Part shown: positions 24,476-32,207 of the stretch, piece by piece
Layout: each line of letters starts with the position of its first letter
How positions within the stretch are numbered: the stretch's first letter is position 1
DNA from: Reyranellaceae bacterium
Lineage (GTDB): Bacteria > Pseudomonadota > Alphaproteobacteria > Reyranellales > Reyranellaceae
Direction: 5' to 3'
Assembly: GCA_022844045.1 (NCBI GenBank)
Contig: JALHMM010000067.1
Location: forward strand, 1 to 36,516
Length of the DNA: 36,516 bases
Translations under genes and position numbers: made by a program
The notes under the pieces: generated by a model
Told to the model about the DNA's origin: nothing
Seen by the model: only the letters and a program-made list of their open reading frames with translations
The model's database searches: none

Positions 24476-25420
24476 ATGGCGCTCGACCCAACCATCCGTC
24501 AGCTGCTCGACGCGGCGATCGCCGCCGGCCGTCCGGCGCTGCACACGCTCTCGCCGGTCGACGCGCGCCAGATGATGCGCGACACCCGTGCACCCATCCA
24601 GGGGCCGATCCTCGATACCGTTTCCCAGCACGACCGCACGATCCCCGGCCCGGCCGGCCAGATTCCCGTGCGCATCTACCGGCCGAAAGCGGCGGCGGCT
24701 GACGTCAAGCTGCCGGTGCTGGTGTTCTTCCATGGCGGCGGCTGGGTGATCGGCGACATCGAGACCCACCACACGGTCTGCCAGCGCTTCGCGCAGGACG
24801 GCGACTTGCTGGTCGTCTCCGTCGACTACCGCCTGGCGCCGGAGCATCGCTATCCCGCCGCCGTCGACGACTGCTGGGCGGCGACGCAATGGGTGGCGGC
24901 CAACGCCGCTTCGATCGGCGGCGACGCGGCGAAGCTGGCGGTGGGCGGCGACAGCGCCGGCGGCAACCTCGCGGCCATCGTCGCGCTCATGGCGCGCGAC
25001 GCCGGGGCGCCGAAGATCGGCTATCAGTGTTTGATCTATCCCGCCGTCGACGCGCTGGCCAATACCGGCTCGATGGCGCGCAACGCCGAGGGCTATCTGC
25101 TGACCACGGCGGCGATGACGTATTTCTACGACCACTACGCGCCGAACATGGCCGACCGCTCGGACTGGCGCTGCTCGCCCTTGCGCGCCGCGACCCTGGC
25201 CGGTGTCGCGCCGGCGATGGTGATCACCGCGGGCTTCGACCCGTTGCGCGACGAGGGCGCGGACTACGCGCGCCGTCTCGCCGCCGATGGTGTGCGGGTC
25301 GAGTATGTCGAGTATGGCAGCCTGATCCACGGCTTCTTCGGCATGCCCGGCGTGCTGCCGCAGGCGCGACGCGGCATCACCACGGCGGCGCAGGCGGTGC
25401 GCGAAGCGCTGGGTGGCTGA
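24476..25420 (+). CDS. Alpha/beta hydrolase, HSL-family esterase (first of tandem pair)
   Basis: A 314-residue hormone-sensitive-lipase-family esterase. The oxyanion-hole motif is FFHGGGWVIGD, the nucleophile elbow is GGDSAGGNLAA, the acid lies in TAGFDPLRDEGADYA and the catalytic histidine in SLIHGFFGM. There is no signal peptide, so it is cytoplasmic and probably hydrolyses short acyl esters. The ATG at 24476 has AAAAGGA about ten bases upstream. It is followed by a paralogue whose ATG starts one base after its stop, so the two form an operon produced by tandem duplication. The physiological substrate is unknown. Confidence 0.92.
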   Translation: MALDPTIRQLLDAAIAAGRPALHTLSPVDARQMMRDTRAPIQGPILDTVSQHDRTIPGPAGQIPVRIYRPKAAAADVKLPVLVFFHGGGWVIGDIETHHTVCQRFAQDGDLLVVSVDYRLAPEHRYPAAVDDCWAATQWVAANAASIGGDAAKLAVGGDSAGGNLAAIVALMARDAGAPKIGYQCLIYPAVDALANTGSMARNAEGYLLTTAAMTYFYDHYAPNMADRSDWRCSPLRAATLAGVAPAMVITAGFDPLRDEGADYARRLAADGVRVEYVEYGSLIHGFFGMPGVLPQARRGITTAAQAVREALGG

Positions 25421-25421
25421 G

Positions 25422-26375
25422 ATGGCGCTCGATCCCGAGGTCAAGCGCCTGCTCGACATCGCCGCGACGCTCAATCCGCCGCCCTGGGAAAGCGTCGGCG
25501 CCGTCGCCGCGCGCGAGATGTTCCTGAAATCGCGCGGCGCATCCGGCGGCAAGCGACCCGACGGCGTGGTCTCGAGCGATCGCACGATTCCCGGACCGGC
25601 CGGCCCGATCCCGGTGCGGGTGTATCGCCCGGCGGCGGTCGCGGCCGATCAGGCGCTGCCGGCGCTGATCTATGTGCATGGCGGCGGCTGGGTGATCGGC
25701 GATCTGGAAAGCCACGATGTCACGGCGGCGCGGCTCAGCGTCTTCGCCGGCGTCGCGGTGATGTCGGTCGACTACCGCCTGGCGCCGGAACATCCGTTTC
25801 CCGCCGGCTTTGACGACGTGGTGGCGTCCCTGCGCTGGCTGGTCGCTAACGGCGCGTCGGTCGGCGTCGACGGTTCGCGCCTGGCCATCGGCGGCGACAG
25901 CGCCGGCGCCAATATCGCCGCCGCCGTGGCGATCCAGGCGCGCGACGAGGGCATCTCGGCGTTGCGTTTTCAGCTGCTGTCCTATCCGGTGACCGACGCT
26001 GCGACGACGACGGAGTCGTATCAGCTCTTCGCCACCGGCTACGGCCTGACCTGCGCCAACATGCGGTGGTTCATCGACTGCTACTTGCCGAACGAGGCGG
26101 ATCGCATGGACTGGCGCGCCGCGCCGTTGCACGCGGCCTCGCTGCAAGGCGTATGCCCGGCCTTCGTGATCACCTGCGGCTACGATCCGCTGCGCGACGA
26201 AGGCCGCGCCTATGTCCGCCGGCTGATCGGCGCCGGCGTGCGTGTCGATCACATCGAGTTCGGCGGCATGAATCACGGTTTCCTCGGCAGCTATGCCCTG
26301 CTGCACACGGCGCGACGTGCCATCGCGACCTCGGCGCTGGCGCTGCGCGAAGCGCTGATCGAGCGGCGCGCCTGA
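25422..26375 (+). CDS. Alpha/beta hydrolase, HSL-family esterase (second of tandem pair)
   Basis: A 317-residue paralogue of the upstream esterase. Both open with MALDP and share RTIPGPAGxIPVRxYRP, YVHGGGWVIGDLESHD, SVDYRLAPEHPFPAGFDD, GGDSAGANIAAAVA, CGYDPLRDEGRAYVRRL and GGMNHGFLG, with all triad residues intact. It differs in the cap and in the N-terminal segment (NPPPWESVGAVAAREMFLKS), which usually shapes the acyl pocket, so substrate range has probably diverged. I use the ATG at 25422; an in-frame GTG at 25413 overlaps the previous gene. A copy of the palindromic repeat follows 38 bases after its stop. Confidence 0.92.
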   Translation: MALDPEVKRLLDIAATLNPPPWESVGAVAAREMFLKSRGASGGKRPDGVVSSDRTIPGPAGPIPVRVYRPAAVAADQALPALIYVHGGGWVIGDLESHDVTAARLSVFAGVAVMSVDYRLAPEHPFPAGFDDVVASLRWLVANGASVGVDGSRLAIGGDSAGANIAAAVAIQARDEGISALRFQLLSYPVTDAATTTESYQLFATGYGLTCANMRWFIDCYLPNEADRMDWRAAPLHAASLQGVCPAFVITCGYDPLRDEGRAYVRRLIGAGVRVDHIEFGGMNHGFLGSYALLHTARRAIATSALALREALIERRA

Positions 26376-26413
26376 GCGCGGGGTTGGCGCATATGGCCGA
26401 CTTGACTTGGCCT

Positions 26414-26564
26414 TACCTTCCCCCGGAGGGGGAAGGTGCCCGAAGGGCGGATGGGGGATGTTGAAGACGAACACCGTCCTCGTTGAAGCATCCCCCATCC
26501 GTCGCGCTTCGCGCGCCACCTTCCCCCTCCGGGGGAAGGTAAGTCCATGTGCGATAGCCCTGCC
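26414..26564. repeat. Composite palindromic intergenic repeat, copy D with extended flank
   Basis: The core runs from TACCTTCCCCCGGAGGGGGA at 26414 through GCCCGAAGGGC, GGATGGGGGATG, the spacer TTGAAGACGAACACCGTCCT with CGTTGAAG, CATCCCCCATCC, a GCGCGCTTCGCGCGC-like stem and the final hairpin ending at 26541. The flank AAGTCCATGTGCGATAGCCC plus TGCC (26541-26564) is shared with copy C. Compared with copy B the small inner stems are swapped between the two halves. The flank includes the first possible ATG of the MFS gene and places GGAAGG eight bases before it. Confidence 0.85.
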
Positions 26565-27716
26565 GCACGCGGGGAGAGGGAGGAAAACGCGATAGGCGAT
26601 CACCCTGCACCCACGTCGCCGGTGCCGATGGCGGTGCCGGCGCTGGTCATCGCCCTGGCGCAGATGGGCGATTCGCTGATCTACGCCGTGCTGCCGCTCT
26701 ACGCCGACGCCTTCGGTGTCTCGCTGTTCGTGGTCGGCATCCTGCTCTCGCTCAATCGCTGGGTCCGGCTGCTGGCGAATTCCATCATCGCGCATTTCAC
26801 CCGGCGCATCGGCGTGCGCACGATGATGATCGTCGCCGCCACCACAGCCACGCTGTCGACCCTGGCCTATGCCATCGCCACGCACGAGGCGGTATTGATG
26901 GGCGCGCGCATGATGTGGGGCGTCTCCTTCGCCGCGCTCAATCTCGCGGTGCTGGCCTACGCGGTCTCGGATCGCGCCAATGCCGGCAAGCGCGTCGCGG
27001 TCAACCGCACCGCGCTTGGGCTTTTCCAGGTGATCTCCCTCGCCGGCGGCACGGCGCTGGTGGCCTTCGTCGGGCCGCGCGATGTGTTCCTCGTCATTGC
27101 CGGCTTCGGCCTCGTGGCCATGCTGCTGTCGCTGCGCCTGCCGGCGCTCGATATCGACGACGGCAAGGCGGCGGGCTTCACCCTGCCCAAGCCCGGACGG
27201 CTCGACCTCTGGGGCTTCGCGCTCGGCCTGATCATCGACGGCATCTTCCTCGTAACCCTGGCGCTGCTGATGAAGGACACTCAGCTGCCGGTGACGCCGG
27301 TCGTCGCCACCGGGCTGCTGCTGGCGATGCGCTGGGGCATGGAGGTGGTGACGGCGCCGATCGGCGGCGTGCTGGCCGACCGCTTCGGCGCCCGGCCACT
27401 GGCGGTGGGTGGCGGCCTGGCCCTGATCGGCGGGCTGGCGCTGATCGCACTGGGCCACGAGCTGGCCGGCAGCATCCTCGTGGTCACGATGCGCGGCCTG
27501 TTCAACACGCTGGTACCGGTCATGGTGGCGGCGCGCGCCAAAAGCGGTCTGCTAGCCTCGCAGGCGACCTACTCGACGTGGCGCGATCTCGGCGCGGCGG
27601 TCGGCCCTCTGGTCGCCGGCGCGGTGTTCGTTGCGGTGCCGCAGGGGCCGCTCTACGGCACCTGCGCCGCGCTGATGACGCTCGGCCTGTGGTGGTGCGT
27701 AGCTCGGCGCAGCTGA
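26547..27716 (+). CDS. Major facilitator superfamily transporter
   Basis: A polytopic membrane protein of the MFS, 389 residues from the first ATG. The cytoplasmic A-like loop between TM2 and TM3 is HFTRRIGVRTMMI, and the equivalent loop in the second half is GVLADRFGARPLAVGG, which mark the two six-helix halves. The substrate is unknown; the type is close to uncharacterised or drug-efflux-like MFS proteins. The start is uncertain. The ATG at 26547 lies in the flank of repeat D and would add 27 polar residues (MCDSPAARGEREENA...), whereas an ATG at 26628 (MAVPALVIALAQ) starts directly at TM1 but lacks a ribosome site. It converges on the response-regulator gene with a 31-bp gap. Confidence 0.88.
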   Translation: MCDSPAARGEREENAIGDHPAPTSPVPMAVPALVIALAQMGDSLIYAVLPLYADAFGVSLFVVGILLSLNRWVRLLANSIIAHFTRRIGVRTMMIVAATTATLSTLAYAIATHEAVLMGARMMWGVSFAALNLAVLAYAVSDRANAGKRVAVNRTALGLFQVISLAGGTALVAFVGPRDVFLVIAGFGLVAMLLSLRLPALDIDDGKAAGFTLPKPGRLDLWGFALGLIIDGIFLVTLALLMKDTQLPVTPVVATGLLLAMRWGMEVVTAPIGGVLADRFGARPLAVGGGLALIGGLALIALGHELAGSILVVTMRGLFNTLVPVMVAARAKSGLLASQATYSTWRDLGAAVGPLVAGAVFVAVPQGPLYGTCAALMTLGLWWCVARRS

Positions 27717-27747
27717 TGTATGTCTCGACGTCACCCCTCAGCTTGAA

Positions 27748-28230
27748 TCATCTGCCGCTGCGCCGGCCCATCGAGCCTAGCAGCCGCTGAATGTGTTCGA
27801 AGAGGCGCTCATATGAATAGGGTTTGGTAAACAGGGGGCCGTCGCAGAGATCGGCCGCGACCTCCGCCGCCTTGTGGACCCCGGACGTGATGATGATGCG
27901 GATGTCCTTGAAGTTCGCGCGCACCCACGTCGCCAACTCAAAGCCGGTGATGCCGCGGCCAAGATTAACGTCAGTGAATAGTACTTCGACCAACTCTCCA
28001 GCACGGAGCAGGGCTTGCGCTTCCTCTCCGTTGTTCGCCTCCAATACCCGGTAGCCGCAGTCTCGCAGATAGTCCGCAATGGCGAAGCGGATAAGGACTT
28101 CATCCTCTACGACTAGGATCGTTGATGGCGCCGGATGTCCGTTGCCCTTCTCCTCGCTGTCGCCCGCGGCGACCGAGTCAGGATCATCATGCTCAGGCGC
28201 GGCTCGAACGAATGAAAGCGCAGCACCCAT
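27748..28230 (-). CDS. Single-domain response regulator (receiver)
   Basis: A 160-residue CheY-like receiver without output domain. After a polar N-terminal extension of about 35 residues, the fold starts at STILVVEDEVLIRFAIADYL. The acidic pocket is E42/D43, the phospho-acceptor D87 in LFTDVNLGRG, the switch T/S in IIITSGVH and the conserved K136 in LFTKPYSY. The ATG at 28230 has GGGGAG eight bases upstream on the minus strand. It lies downstream of a HisKA_2 kinase gene on the same strand but is separated by 399 bp that hold a transposase remnant and a perfect EcfG-type promoter. It likely relays or competes for phosphate in stress signalling; its target is unknown. Confidence 0.9.
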   Translation of the reverse strand: MGAALSFVRAAPEHDDPDSVAAGDSEEKGNGHPAPSTILVVEDEVLIRFAIADYLRDCGYRVLEANNGEEAQALLRAGELVEVLFTDVNLGRGITGFELATWVRANFKDIRIIITSGVHKAAEVAADLCDGPLFTKPYSYERLFEHIQRLLGSMGRRSGR

Positions 28231-28259
28231 AACGTTGCTCCCCAAGTCATTCAGTACAA

Positions 28260-28284
28260 AACGTACGTTTGGATAGAAGGTTCC
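28260..28284 (-). promoter_or_regulatory. EcfG-type (general stress sigma factor) promoter of the response regulator
   Basis: On the minus strand GGAAC (28284-28280) is followed after exactly 16 bases by CGTT (28263-28260), which matches the alphaproteobacterial EcfG consensus GGAAC-N16/17-CGTT perfectly. The -10 element ends 30 bases before the ATG of the response regulator, leaving room for a short leader with the GGGGAG ribosome site. Confidence 0.75.
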
Positions 28285-28346
28285 CTTGGACAGGCGCTTC
28301 CCTAAGCGAGGCACCTTGTGCACTGCCGCGCTTTCCAAGCCCGCGA

Positions 28347-28520
28347 TACCTTCACCATATCGTCCACGTCCCAAAGGCGATCGGTGACCTTCTCGGCCTT
28401 GGCCGAGGTAGCGCGCAGAGACTGGCGCATGCGCAAGAAGTTGTAGGGCATGAAGTAGATCGCAATCGCATGCGCGTGGTTCTCGGCCGTCCTTGAGAAC
28501 GCGTTGGTCCGGACGAGTGA
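28347..28520 (-). pseudogene. C-terminal remnant of an IS1-like transposase
   Basis: One minus-strand frame reads RTNAFSRTAENHAHAIAIYF, MPYNFLRMRQSLRATSAKAE and KVTDRLWDVDDMVKV. This corresponds closely to the end of IS1-type transposases common in Alphaproteobacteria, whose C-terminus runs 'T-N-A-F-S-K-K-x-E-N-H-A-x-x-V-A-L-Y ... Y-N-F-x-R-x-H-x-T-L-x-V-T-P-A-M-A-A-G-V-T-D-R-L-W'. Only about 58 of the usual 250-300 residues remain; the catalytic part is gone and conserved positions (for example H-K-T-L to R-Q-S-L) have decayed. The fragment is in the 399-bp gap between the kinase and the response regulator; the rest of that gap holds the EcfG promoter and nothing else I recognise. Confidence 0.75.
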
Positions 28521-28629
28521 GAGAGGTTGGCGCGCGGGAGCGTATCGCGAGGGCGTTTCGGGCGCTTTGTGCTGGACCGATGACGTCACGCGCGCGCGGG
28601 TCGGAAGTGCTGGCCAAGCCGAAGGGCTT

Positions 28630-29868
28630 TCAAACTGACCCATCACCCTCCTGCGGGACGACGACGACGAACTCCACGCCCGGCGTACGATGTCGTGTCG
28701 TCAGGGTCGCGCCGAGCTGGCTGGTCAACGATTTGACGATCCGCATGCCGAGGCCCTTTCCCGCATCGATGTCGAACTGCGCCGGGAGGCCGACGCCCTC
28801 GTCGCGAACCGAGAGGTGGAGAGACTTTCCGTCGCGCTCGACGCGCACCCAGATTTGTCCACCCGAACGTTCGGGATAGGCGTACTTGGAGGCGTTGGTG
28901 ACAAGCTCGTTGACGATGAGGCCGAGATGGATGGCCTGCTCGGGCGCGAGCATGACGACTTCCTCGACCTGGGCGACAATCGCGACATTGGGCTGCGCCG
29001 CTTCCATGTCTCCGCAAACTTCCCGAAGGTAGGCGCCGAGATCGATCTTCTCGAAACCGGAATGATACGCCAGACGGGCATAGAGTCGACTGACCGCCGA
29101 GACGCGACCCGCCGCCACCGCGAGATGTCTGCCGACCTCCGCGTCGCCGACGTCCCTGGCCTGGAGCTGCAGCATGCTGGAAACGAGCTGCAGGCTGTTC
29201 TTGGTCCGGTGATTGATCTCCTCGACGAGCACCTTCTGATGCGCCAGGGCCGCGGTCAGCTGGCGCTCGGTGCGTTGGCGCTCGATCGCCATGCCGAGGA
29301 TATTGGCGGCGCCTTGCAGGAACGCGATGTCGCGCTCGCCGAACTCGCCGTCCGACCTGCTGTCGACCTCCAGCACGCCGAACGGCTTGCCCTCGCCCTG
29401 CAGGATCACGTTCATCGCCCGGCGAATGCCGTGCTGGAGGAGAAGCTCCGGCGTCCTGAAGCGTTGCTCATCCTTCAGATGATTGGAGATGACCGGCCTG
29501 CCGCTGTGCAGGGCGAAACCGGCCGGTGAGTCGAGATCGGCGCCTACGGTCGCCGATCCGACGATGCCCTCACCCCATCCCACGCCCGCGCGCACCAGCA
29601 GGCGCTTCTCGAGCGGAAGGTACTCCAGGACTTTTGAGAATTCCGCATCCAGCCCCTCGGCGGTGAGTCGGGCGGTTTCATTCAGCAGGTCGGTAAACGA
29701 AGGACCTTGAAGGGCGAAGACGCCGAGCTCGGCCAGAATTTCCTGCTGACGGAGACGGGCCGCCGGCGACTCGACGGCTTTGACTCCCGTCACCGCCGGC
29801 GCGGCTTCGACGACGGGCGCCGCGCTGGCTTCCTTGTGCTCCGACGGCGCTGGACCCTCGACTGTCAT
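28630..29868 (-). CDS. GAF-domain sensor histidine kinase (HisKA_2/HWE type)
   Basis: A 412-residue cytoplasmic histidine kinase without membrane segments. A polar leader (1-40) is followed by a GAF domain (about 55-195; FTDLLNETARLTAEGLDAEF, PVISNHLKDEQRFRTPELLL, KPFGVLEVDS). Next comes the HisKA_2 phospho-acceptor with H220 in EEINHRTKNSLQLVSSMLQL. The HATPase part has the N-box NELVTNASKYAYP, then VRDEGVGLP and GKGLGMRIV. HisKA_2/HWE kinases often feed the PhyR/NepR/EcfG general stress pathway or single-domain regulators. The ATG at 29868 (MTVEGP) is used; an in-frame GTG at 29877 is possible. Its natural partner is the receiver gene downstream. The GAF ligand is unknown. Confidence 0.9.
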   Translation of the reverse strand: MTVEGPAPSEHKEASAAPVVEAAPAVTGVKAVESPAARLRQQEILAELGVFALQGPSFTDLLNETARLTAEGLDAEFSKVLEYLPLEKRLLVRAGVGWGEGIVGSATVGADLDSPAGFALHSGRPVISNHLKDEQRFRTPELLLQHGIRRAMNVILQGEGKPFGVLEVDSRSDGEFGERDIAFLQGAANILGMAIERQRTERQLTAALAHQKVLVEEINHRTKNSLQLVSSMLQLQARDVGDAEVGRHLAVAAGRVSAVSRLYARLAYHSGFEKIDLGAYLREVCGDMEAAQPNVAIVAQVEEVVMLAPEQAIHLGLIVNELVTNASKYAYPERSGGQIWVRVERDGKSLHLSVRDEGVGLPAQFDIDAGKGLGMRIVKSLTSQLGATLTTRHRTPGVEFVVVVPQEGDGSV

Positions 29869-30008
29869 TCGACTCACAAACCTGGATTTTACCTGAGCCC
29901 TGTGTGCTTTATGCCTGCCGCCCTATCTTCAGGGTGGTGGGATTGGCACCGGATGTCGAGTGCCACATTGAAGCGTCGAAAGCCGCGGCATGACCATCCT
30001 GAAGCGAG

Positions 30009-31076
30009 CTAAGGTCTGAGGAATCCCACCGTGCGGTAGACCTCGGCGAGGATCGGCTCGGCGATGGCGCGGGCGCGTTCGCCGCCGTTGCGCAGCACCG
30101 AGTCGACGTGGCCGGGATCCTTCATCAGCCGCTGCATCTCCGCGCCGATCGGCCCCAGCTTGGAGACCGCGAGCTCGGTCAGCGCCGTCTTGAAGGCGCT
30201 AAACTGCTGGCCGGCGAAGCTGGCGATGATGTCGGCTCGCTCGGCATCGACCAGGGCTGCGTAGATATCCAGCAGGTTGGCGGCTTCGGGCCGCTTCTCG
30301 GCCTCGGCCTCGCTGTCGGGCATCGGCAGCGGATCGGTCTTCGCCTTGCGGATCTTCTGCGCGATGGTGTCGGCATCGTCGGTCAGATTGATCCGGGAGT
30401 AATCCGACGGGTCGGACTTGCTCATCTTCTTGGTGCCGTCGCGCAGGCTCATCACCCGCGTCGCCGCGCCCTGGATCAGCGGTTCGGTGACCGGGAAGAA
30501 GTCCGCCACGCCGAAATCGTTGTTGAACTTGATCGCGATATCGCGGGTCAGCTCGAGATGCTGCTTCTGGTCCTCGCCCACCGGCACGTGCGTGGCCTTG
30601 TAGGCGAGGATGTCGGCGGCCATCAGCGAGGGATAGGCGAACAGGCCCAGCGAGACGTTCTCGCGGTCCTTGCCGGCCTTCTCCTTGAACTGCGTCATGC
30701 GGCTCATCCAGCCCATGCGCGCCACACAGTTGAACACCCAGGCGAGCTGGGCATGCGCCGGCACCAGCGACTGGTTGAAGATGATGTGGGTCTTGGCGTC
30801 GATGCCGGCGGCCAGGAACGCCGCGGTGATCTCGCGCGTCTGGTTGGTCAGTTCCTTCGGGTCCTGCCAGACCGTGATGGCGTGCTGGTCGACGACGCAG
30901 AAGATGCAGTCGTAGCTCGACTGGAAGCGCACGAAATTGCGGATCGCGCCGAGGTAGTTGCCGAGATGCAGATTGCCGGTGGGCTGCACGCCCGAGAAGA
31001 TGCGGCCGGCCAGGCCACGGGCGTTGTACTGGGCGAGATGCGGATTGGCGGCGTTCGCCGCGACGGCGTCAGGCAT
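30009..31076 (-). CDS. trpS: Tryptophanyl-tRNA synthetase
   Basis: A class I aminoacyl-tRNA synthetase of about 355 residues. The HIGH-type motif is PTGNLHLGNYLGA (near residue 30) and the KMSKS loop is DGTKKMSKSDPS. Other TrpS blocks are DQHAITVWQDP, VFNCVARMGWMSRMTQFKEK and YPSLMAADILAYKATHVPVG then EDQKQHLELTRDIA. I use the ATG at 31076 (MPDAVAANAANPHLAQ); upstream in-frame codons to 31127 would add residues over a hairpin. The N-terminal 20 residues are longer than in E. coli, as in other Alphaproteobacteria. It normally precedes uspA in this class but lies 13 kb away here. Confidence 0.96.
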   Translation of the reverse strand: MPDAVAANAANPHLAQYNARGLAGRIFSGVQPTGNLHLGNYLGAIRNFVRFQSSYDCIFCVVDQHAITVWQDPKELTNQTREITAAFLAAGIDAKTHIIFNQSLVPAHAQLAWVFNCVARMGWMSRMTQFKEKAGKDRENVSLGLFAYPSLMAADILAYKATHVPVGEDQKQHLELTRDIAIKFNNDFGVADFFPVTEPLIQGAATRVMSLRDGTKKMSKSDPSDYSRINLTDDADTIAQKIRKAKTDPLPMPDSEAEAEKRPEAANLLDIYAALVDAERADIIASFAGQQFSAFKTALTELAVSKLGPIGAEMQRLMKDPGHVDSVLRNGGERARAIAEPILAEVYRTVGFLRP

Positions 31077-31104
31077 GGATGTGGACTCCCGTATGTCGAT
31101 CGGT

Positions 31105-31123
31105 GGTCCGCCTGAGGCGGACC
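31105..31123. promoter_or_regulatory. Perfect 8-bp-arm hairpin in the trpS leader / divergent gap
   Basis: GGTCCGCC-TGA-GGCGGACC forms a stem of eight pairs with a three-base loop. It is 29 bases upstream of the trpS start on the minus strand, in the 155-bp gap shared with the divergent aspartoacylase-like gene. No T-run follows on either strand, so it is not an ordinary terminator; an operator or a leader structure are possible. Confidence 0.4.
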
Positions 31124-31231
31124 GCACCGCGCCGTGGAAGGCGGCGGCGGGCGGGATATGGCCGATGCGGCAGGACGAATCAAGCGTCCGGCGACAAATC
31201 CGCTATAAGGGGCCCGCCGAGGAGCTGAGTA

Positions 31232-32197
31232 ATGGCCGAAGAAGAGCATCACCCCATCGAGTTCGATTTCCCCGATATCGAGCGCTGGCGCCAGTCGGCG
31301 AGCGGCGCGGAGTTCGTGCATGTGCTGGAAAGCGGCGTGCCGGGGCCGGTGGTGATGGTCAACGCGCTGACCCACGGCAACGAGGTGTCCGGCGCCATCG
31401 TCGTCGACGCCCTGCTGTCCGCCGGCCTCAAGCCCAGGCGGGGCGCGCTGATCCTGAGCTTCGCCAACGTCGCGGCCTATCAGAGCTTCAAGGCCGAGAC
31501 CCCGTTCAAGTCGCGCATGCTCGATGAGGATTTCAACCGCGTCTGGGGCCGTATCGACGCGCCGCCTTCGGGCGAGGCGGAAACCCGGGAGATGACCCGG
31601 GCGCGCGCGTTGCTGCCCTTCGTGCGGCGCGCCGACCTGCTGCTCGACCTGCATTCCATGCACGACGATTGCGTGCCGCTGATGCTCTGCGGGCCGCTCG
31701 ACAAGGGCGTCGAGCTGGCGAAGCGGGTCGGTGCGCCGATCGACGTCGTGCGCGATCGTGGCCACGCCGCCGGCCGGCGCATGCGCGACTATGGTGGCTT
31801 CGGCGATCCCGACAGCCCGAAGAACGCGCTGCTGATCGAGACCGGCCAGCACTGGCGCGCGTCCTCGGTGGTGGTGGCCAAGGACGTGACCGCGCGGTTC
31901 CTCGAAGTGAGCGGCATCGTCGAGGCTGGCGATCTTCCGGCGGGATGGCGGCAGCCCGATCCGCCGGCGCAGCGCGTCGTGCAGGTGACGCAGGCCGTGG
32001 CCACCAAGCGCGGCGACTTCAGGTTCGTGCGTCGCATGAACGGCCAGGAGGTGATCGCCCGCGCCGGCACCCTGCTGGGCCACGACGAGGGCGAGCCCGT
32101 GCACACGCCCTACGACGATTGCGTGCTGGTGATGCCGGCCAACCACAAGGTGAGGCCGGGCGTGACCATCGTGCGGCTGGGCCGCATCGTGGGGTAG
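31232..32197 (+). CDS. Succinylglutamate desuccinylase / aspartoacylase family hydrolase
   Basis: A 321-residue zinc-dependent amidohydrolase of the AstE/AspA family (M14-like). The zinc ligands are H48 and E51 in NALTHGNEVSG and a second histidine in DLLLDLHSMHDD; a later glutamate in LLIETGQHW fits the catalytic position. The C-terminal beta domain (VTQAVATKRGDFRFVRRMNG ... AGTLLGHDEGEPVHTP) is typical. Such enzymes remove acyl groups from N-acyl amino acids; which acyl group is unclear. The ATG at 31232 is preceded by GAGGAG. thpR follows after ten bases on the same strand. Confidence 0.9.
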   Translation: MAEEEHHPIEFDFPDIERWRQSASGAEFVHVLESGVPGPVVMVNALTHGNEVSGAIVVDALLSAGLKPRRGALILSFANVAAYQSFKAETPFKSRMLDEDFNRVWGRIDAPPSGEAETREMTRARALLPFVRRADLLLDLHSMHDDCVPLMLCGPLDKGVELAKRVGAPIDVVRDRGHAAGRRMRDYGGFGDPDSPKNALLIETGQHWRASSVVVAKDVTARFLEVSGIVEAGDLPAGWRQPDPPAQRVVQVTQAVATKRGDFRFVRRMNGQEVIARAGTLLGHDEGEPVHTPYDDCVLVMPANHKVRPGVTIVRLGRIVG

Positions 32198-32207
32198 GAC
32201 GCGGCCG

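Noticed and set aside
25377..27458. Minus-strand open frame of 693 codons
   Set aside because: It is antisense to two esterases and the MFS gene, passes through the palindromic repeat and has no recognisable domain.
27748..28617. N-terminal extension of the response regulator up to 28617
   Set aside because: The extra 129 residues run through the EcfG promoter and transposase remnant and resemble no domain; the ATG at 28230 has a good ribosome site.
28230..29868. Kinase/receiver pair as the PhyR-NepR-EcfG core
   Set aside because: The receiver has no sigma-like domain as PhyR has, and no small NepR or ECF sigma gene is present. Only the promoter links it to that pathway.
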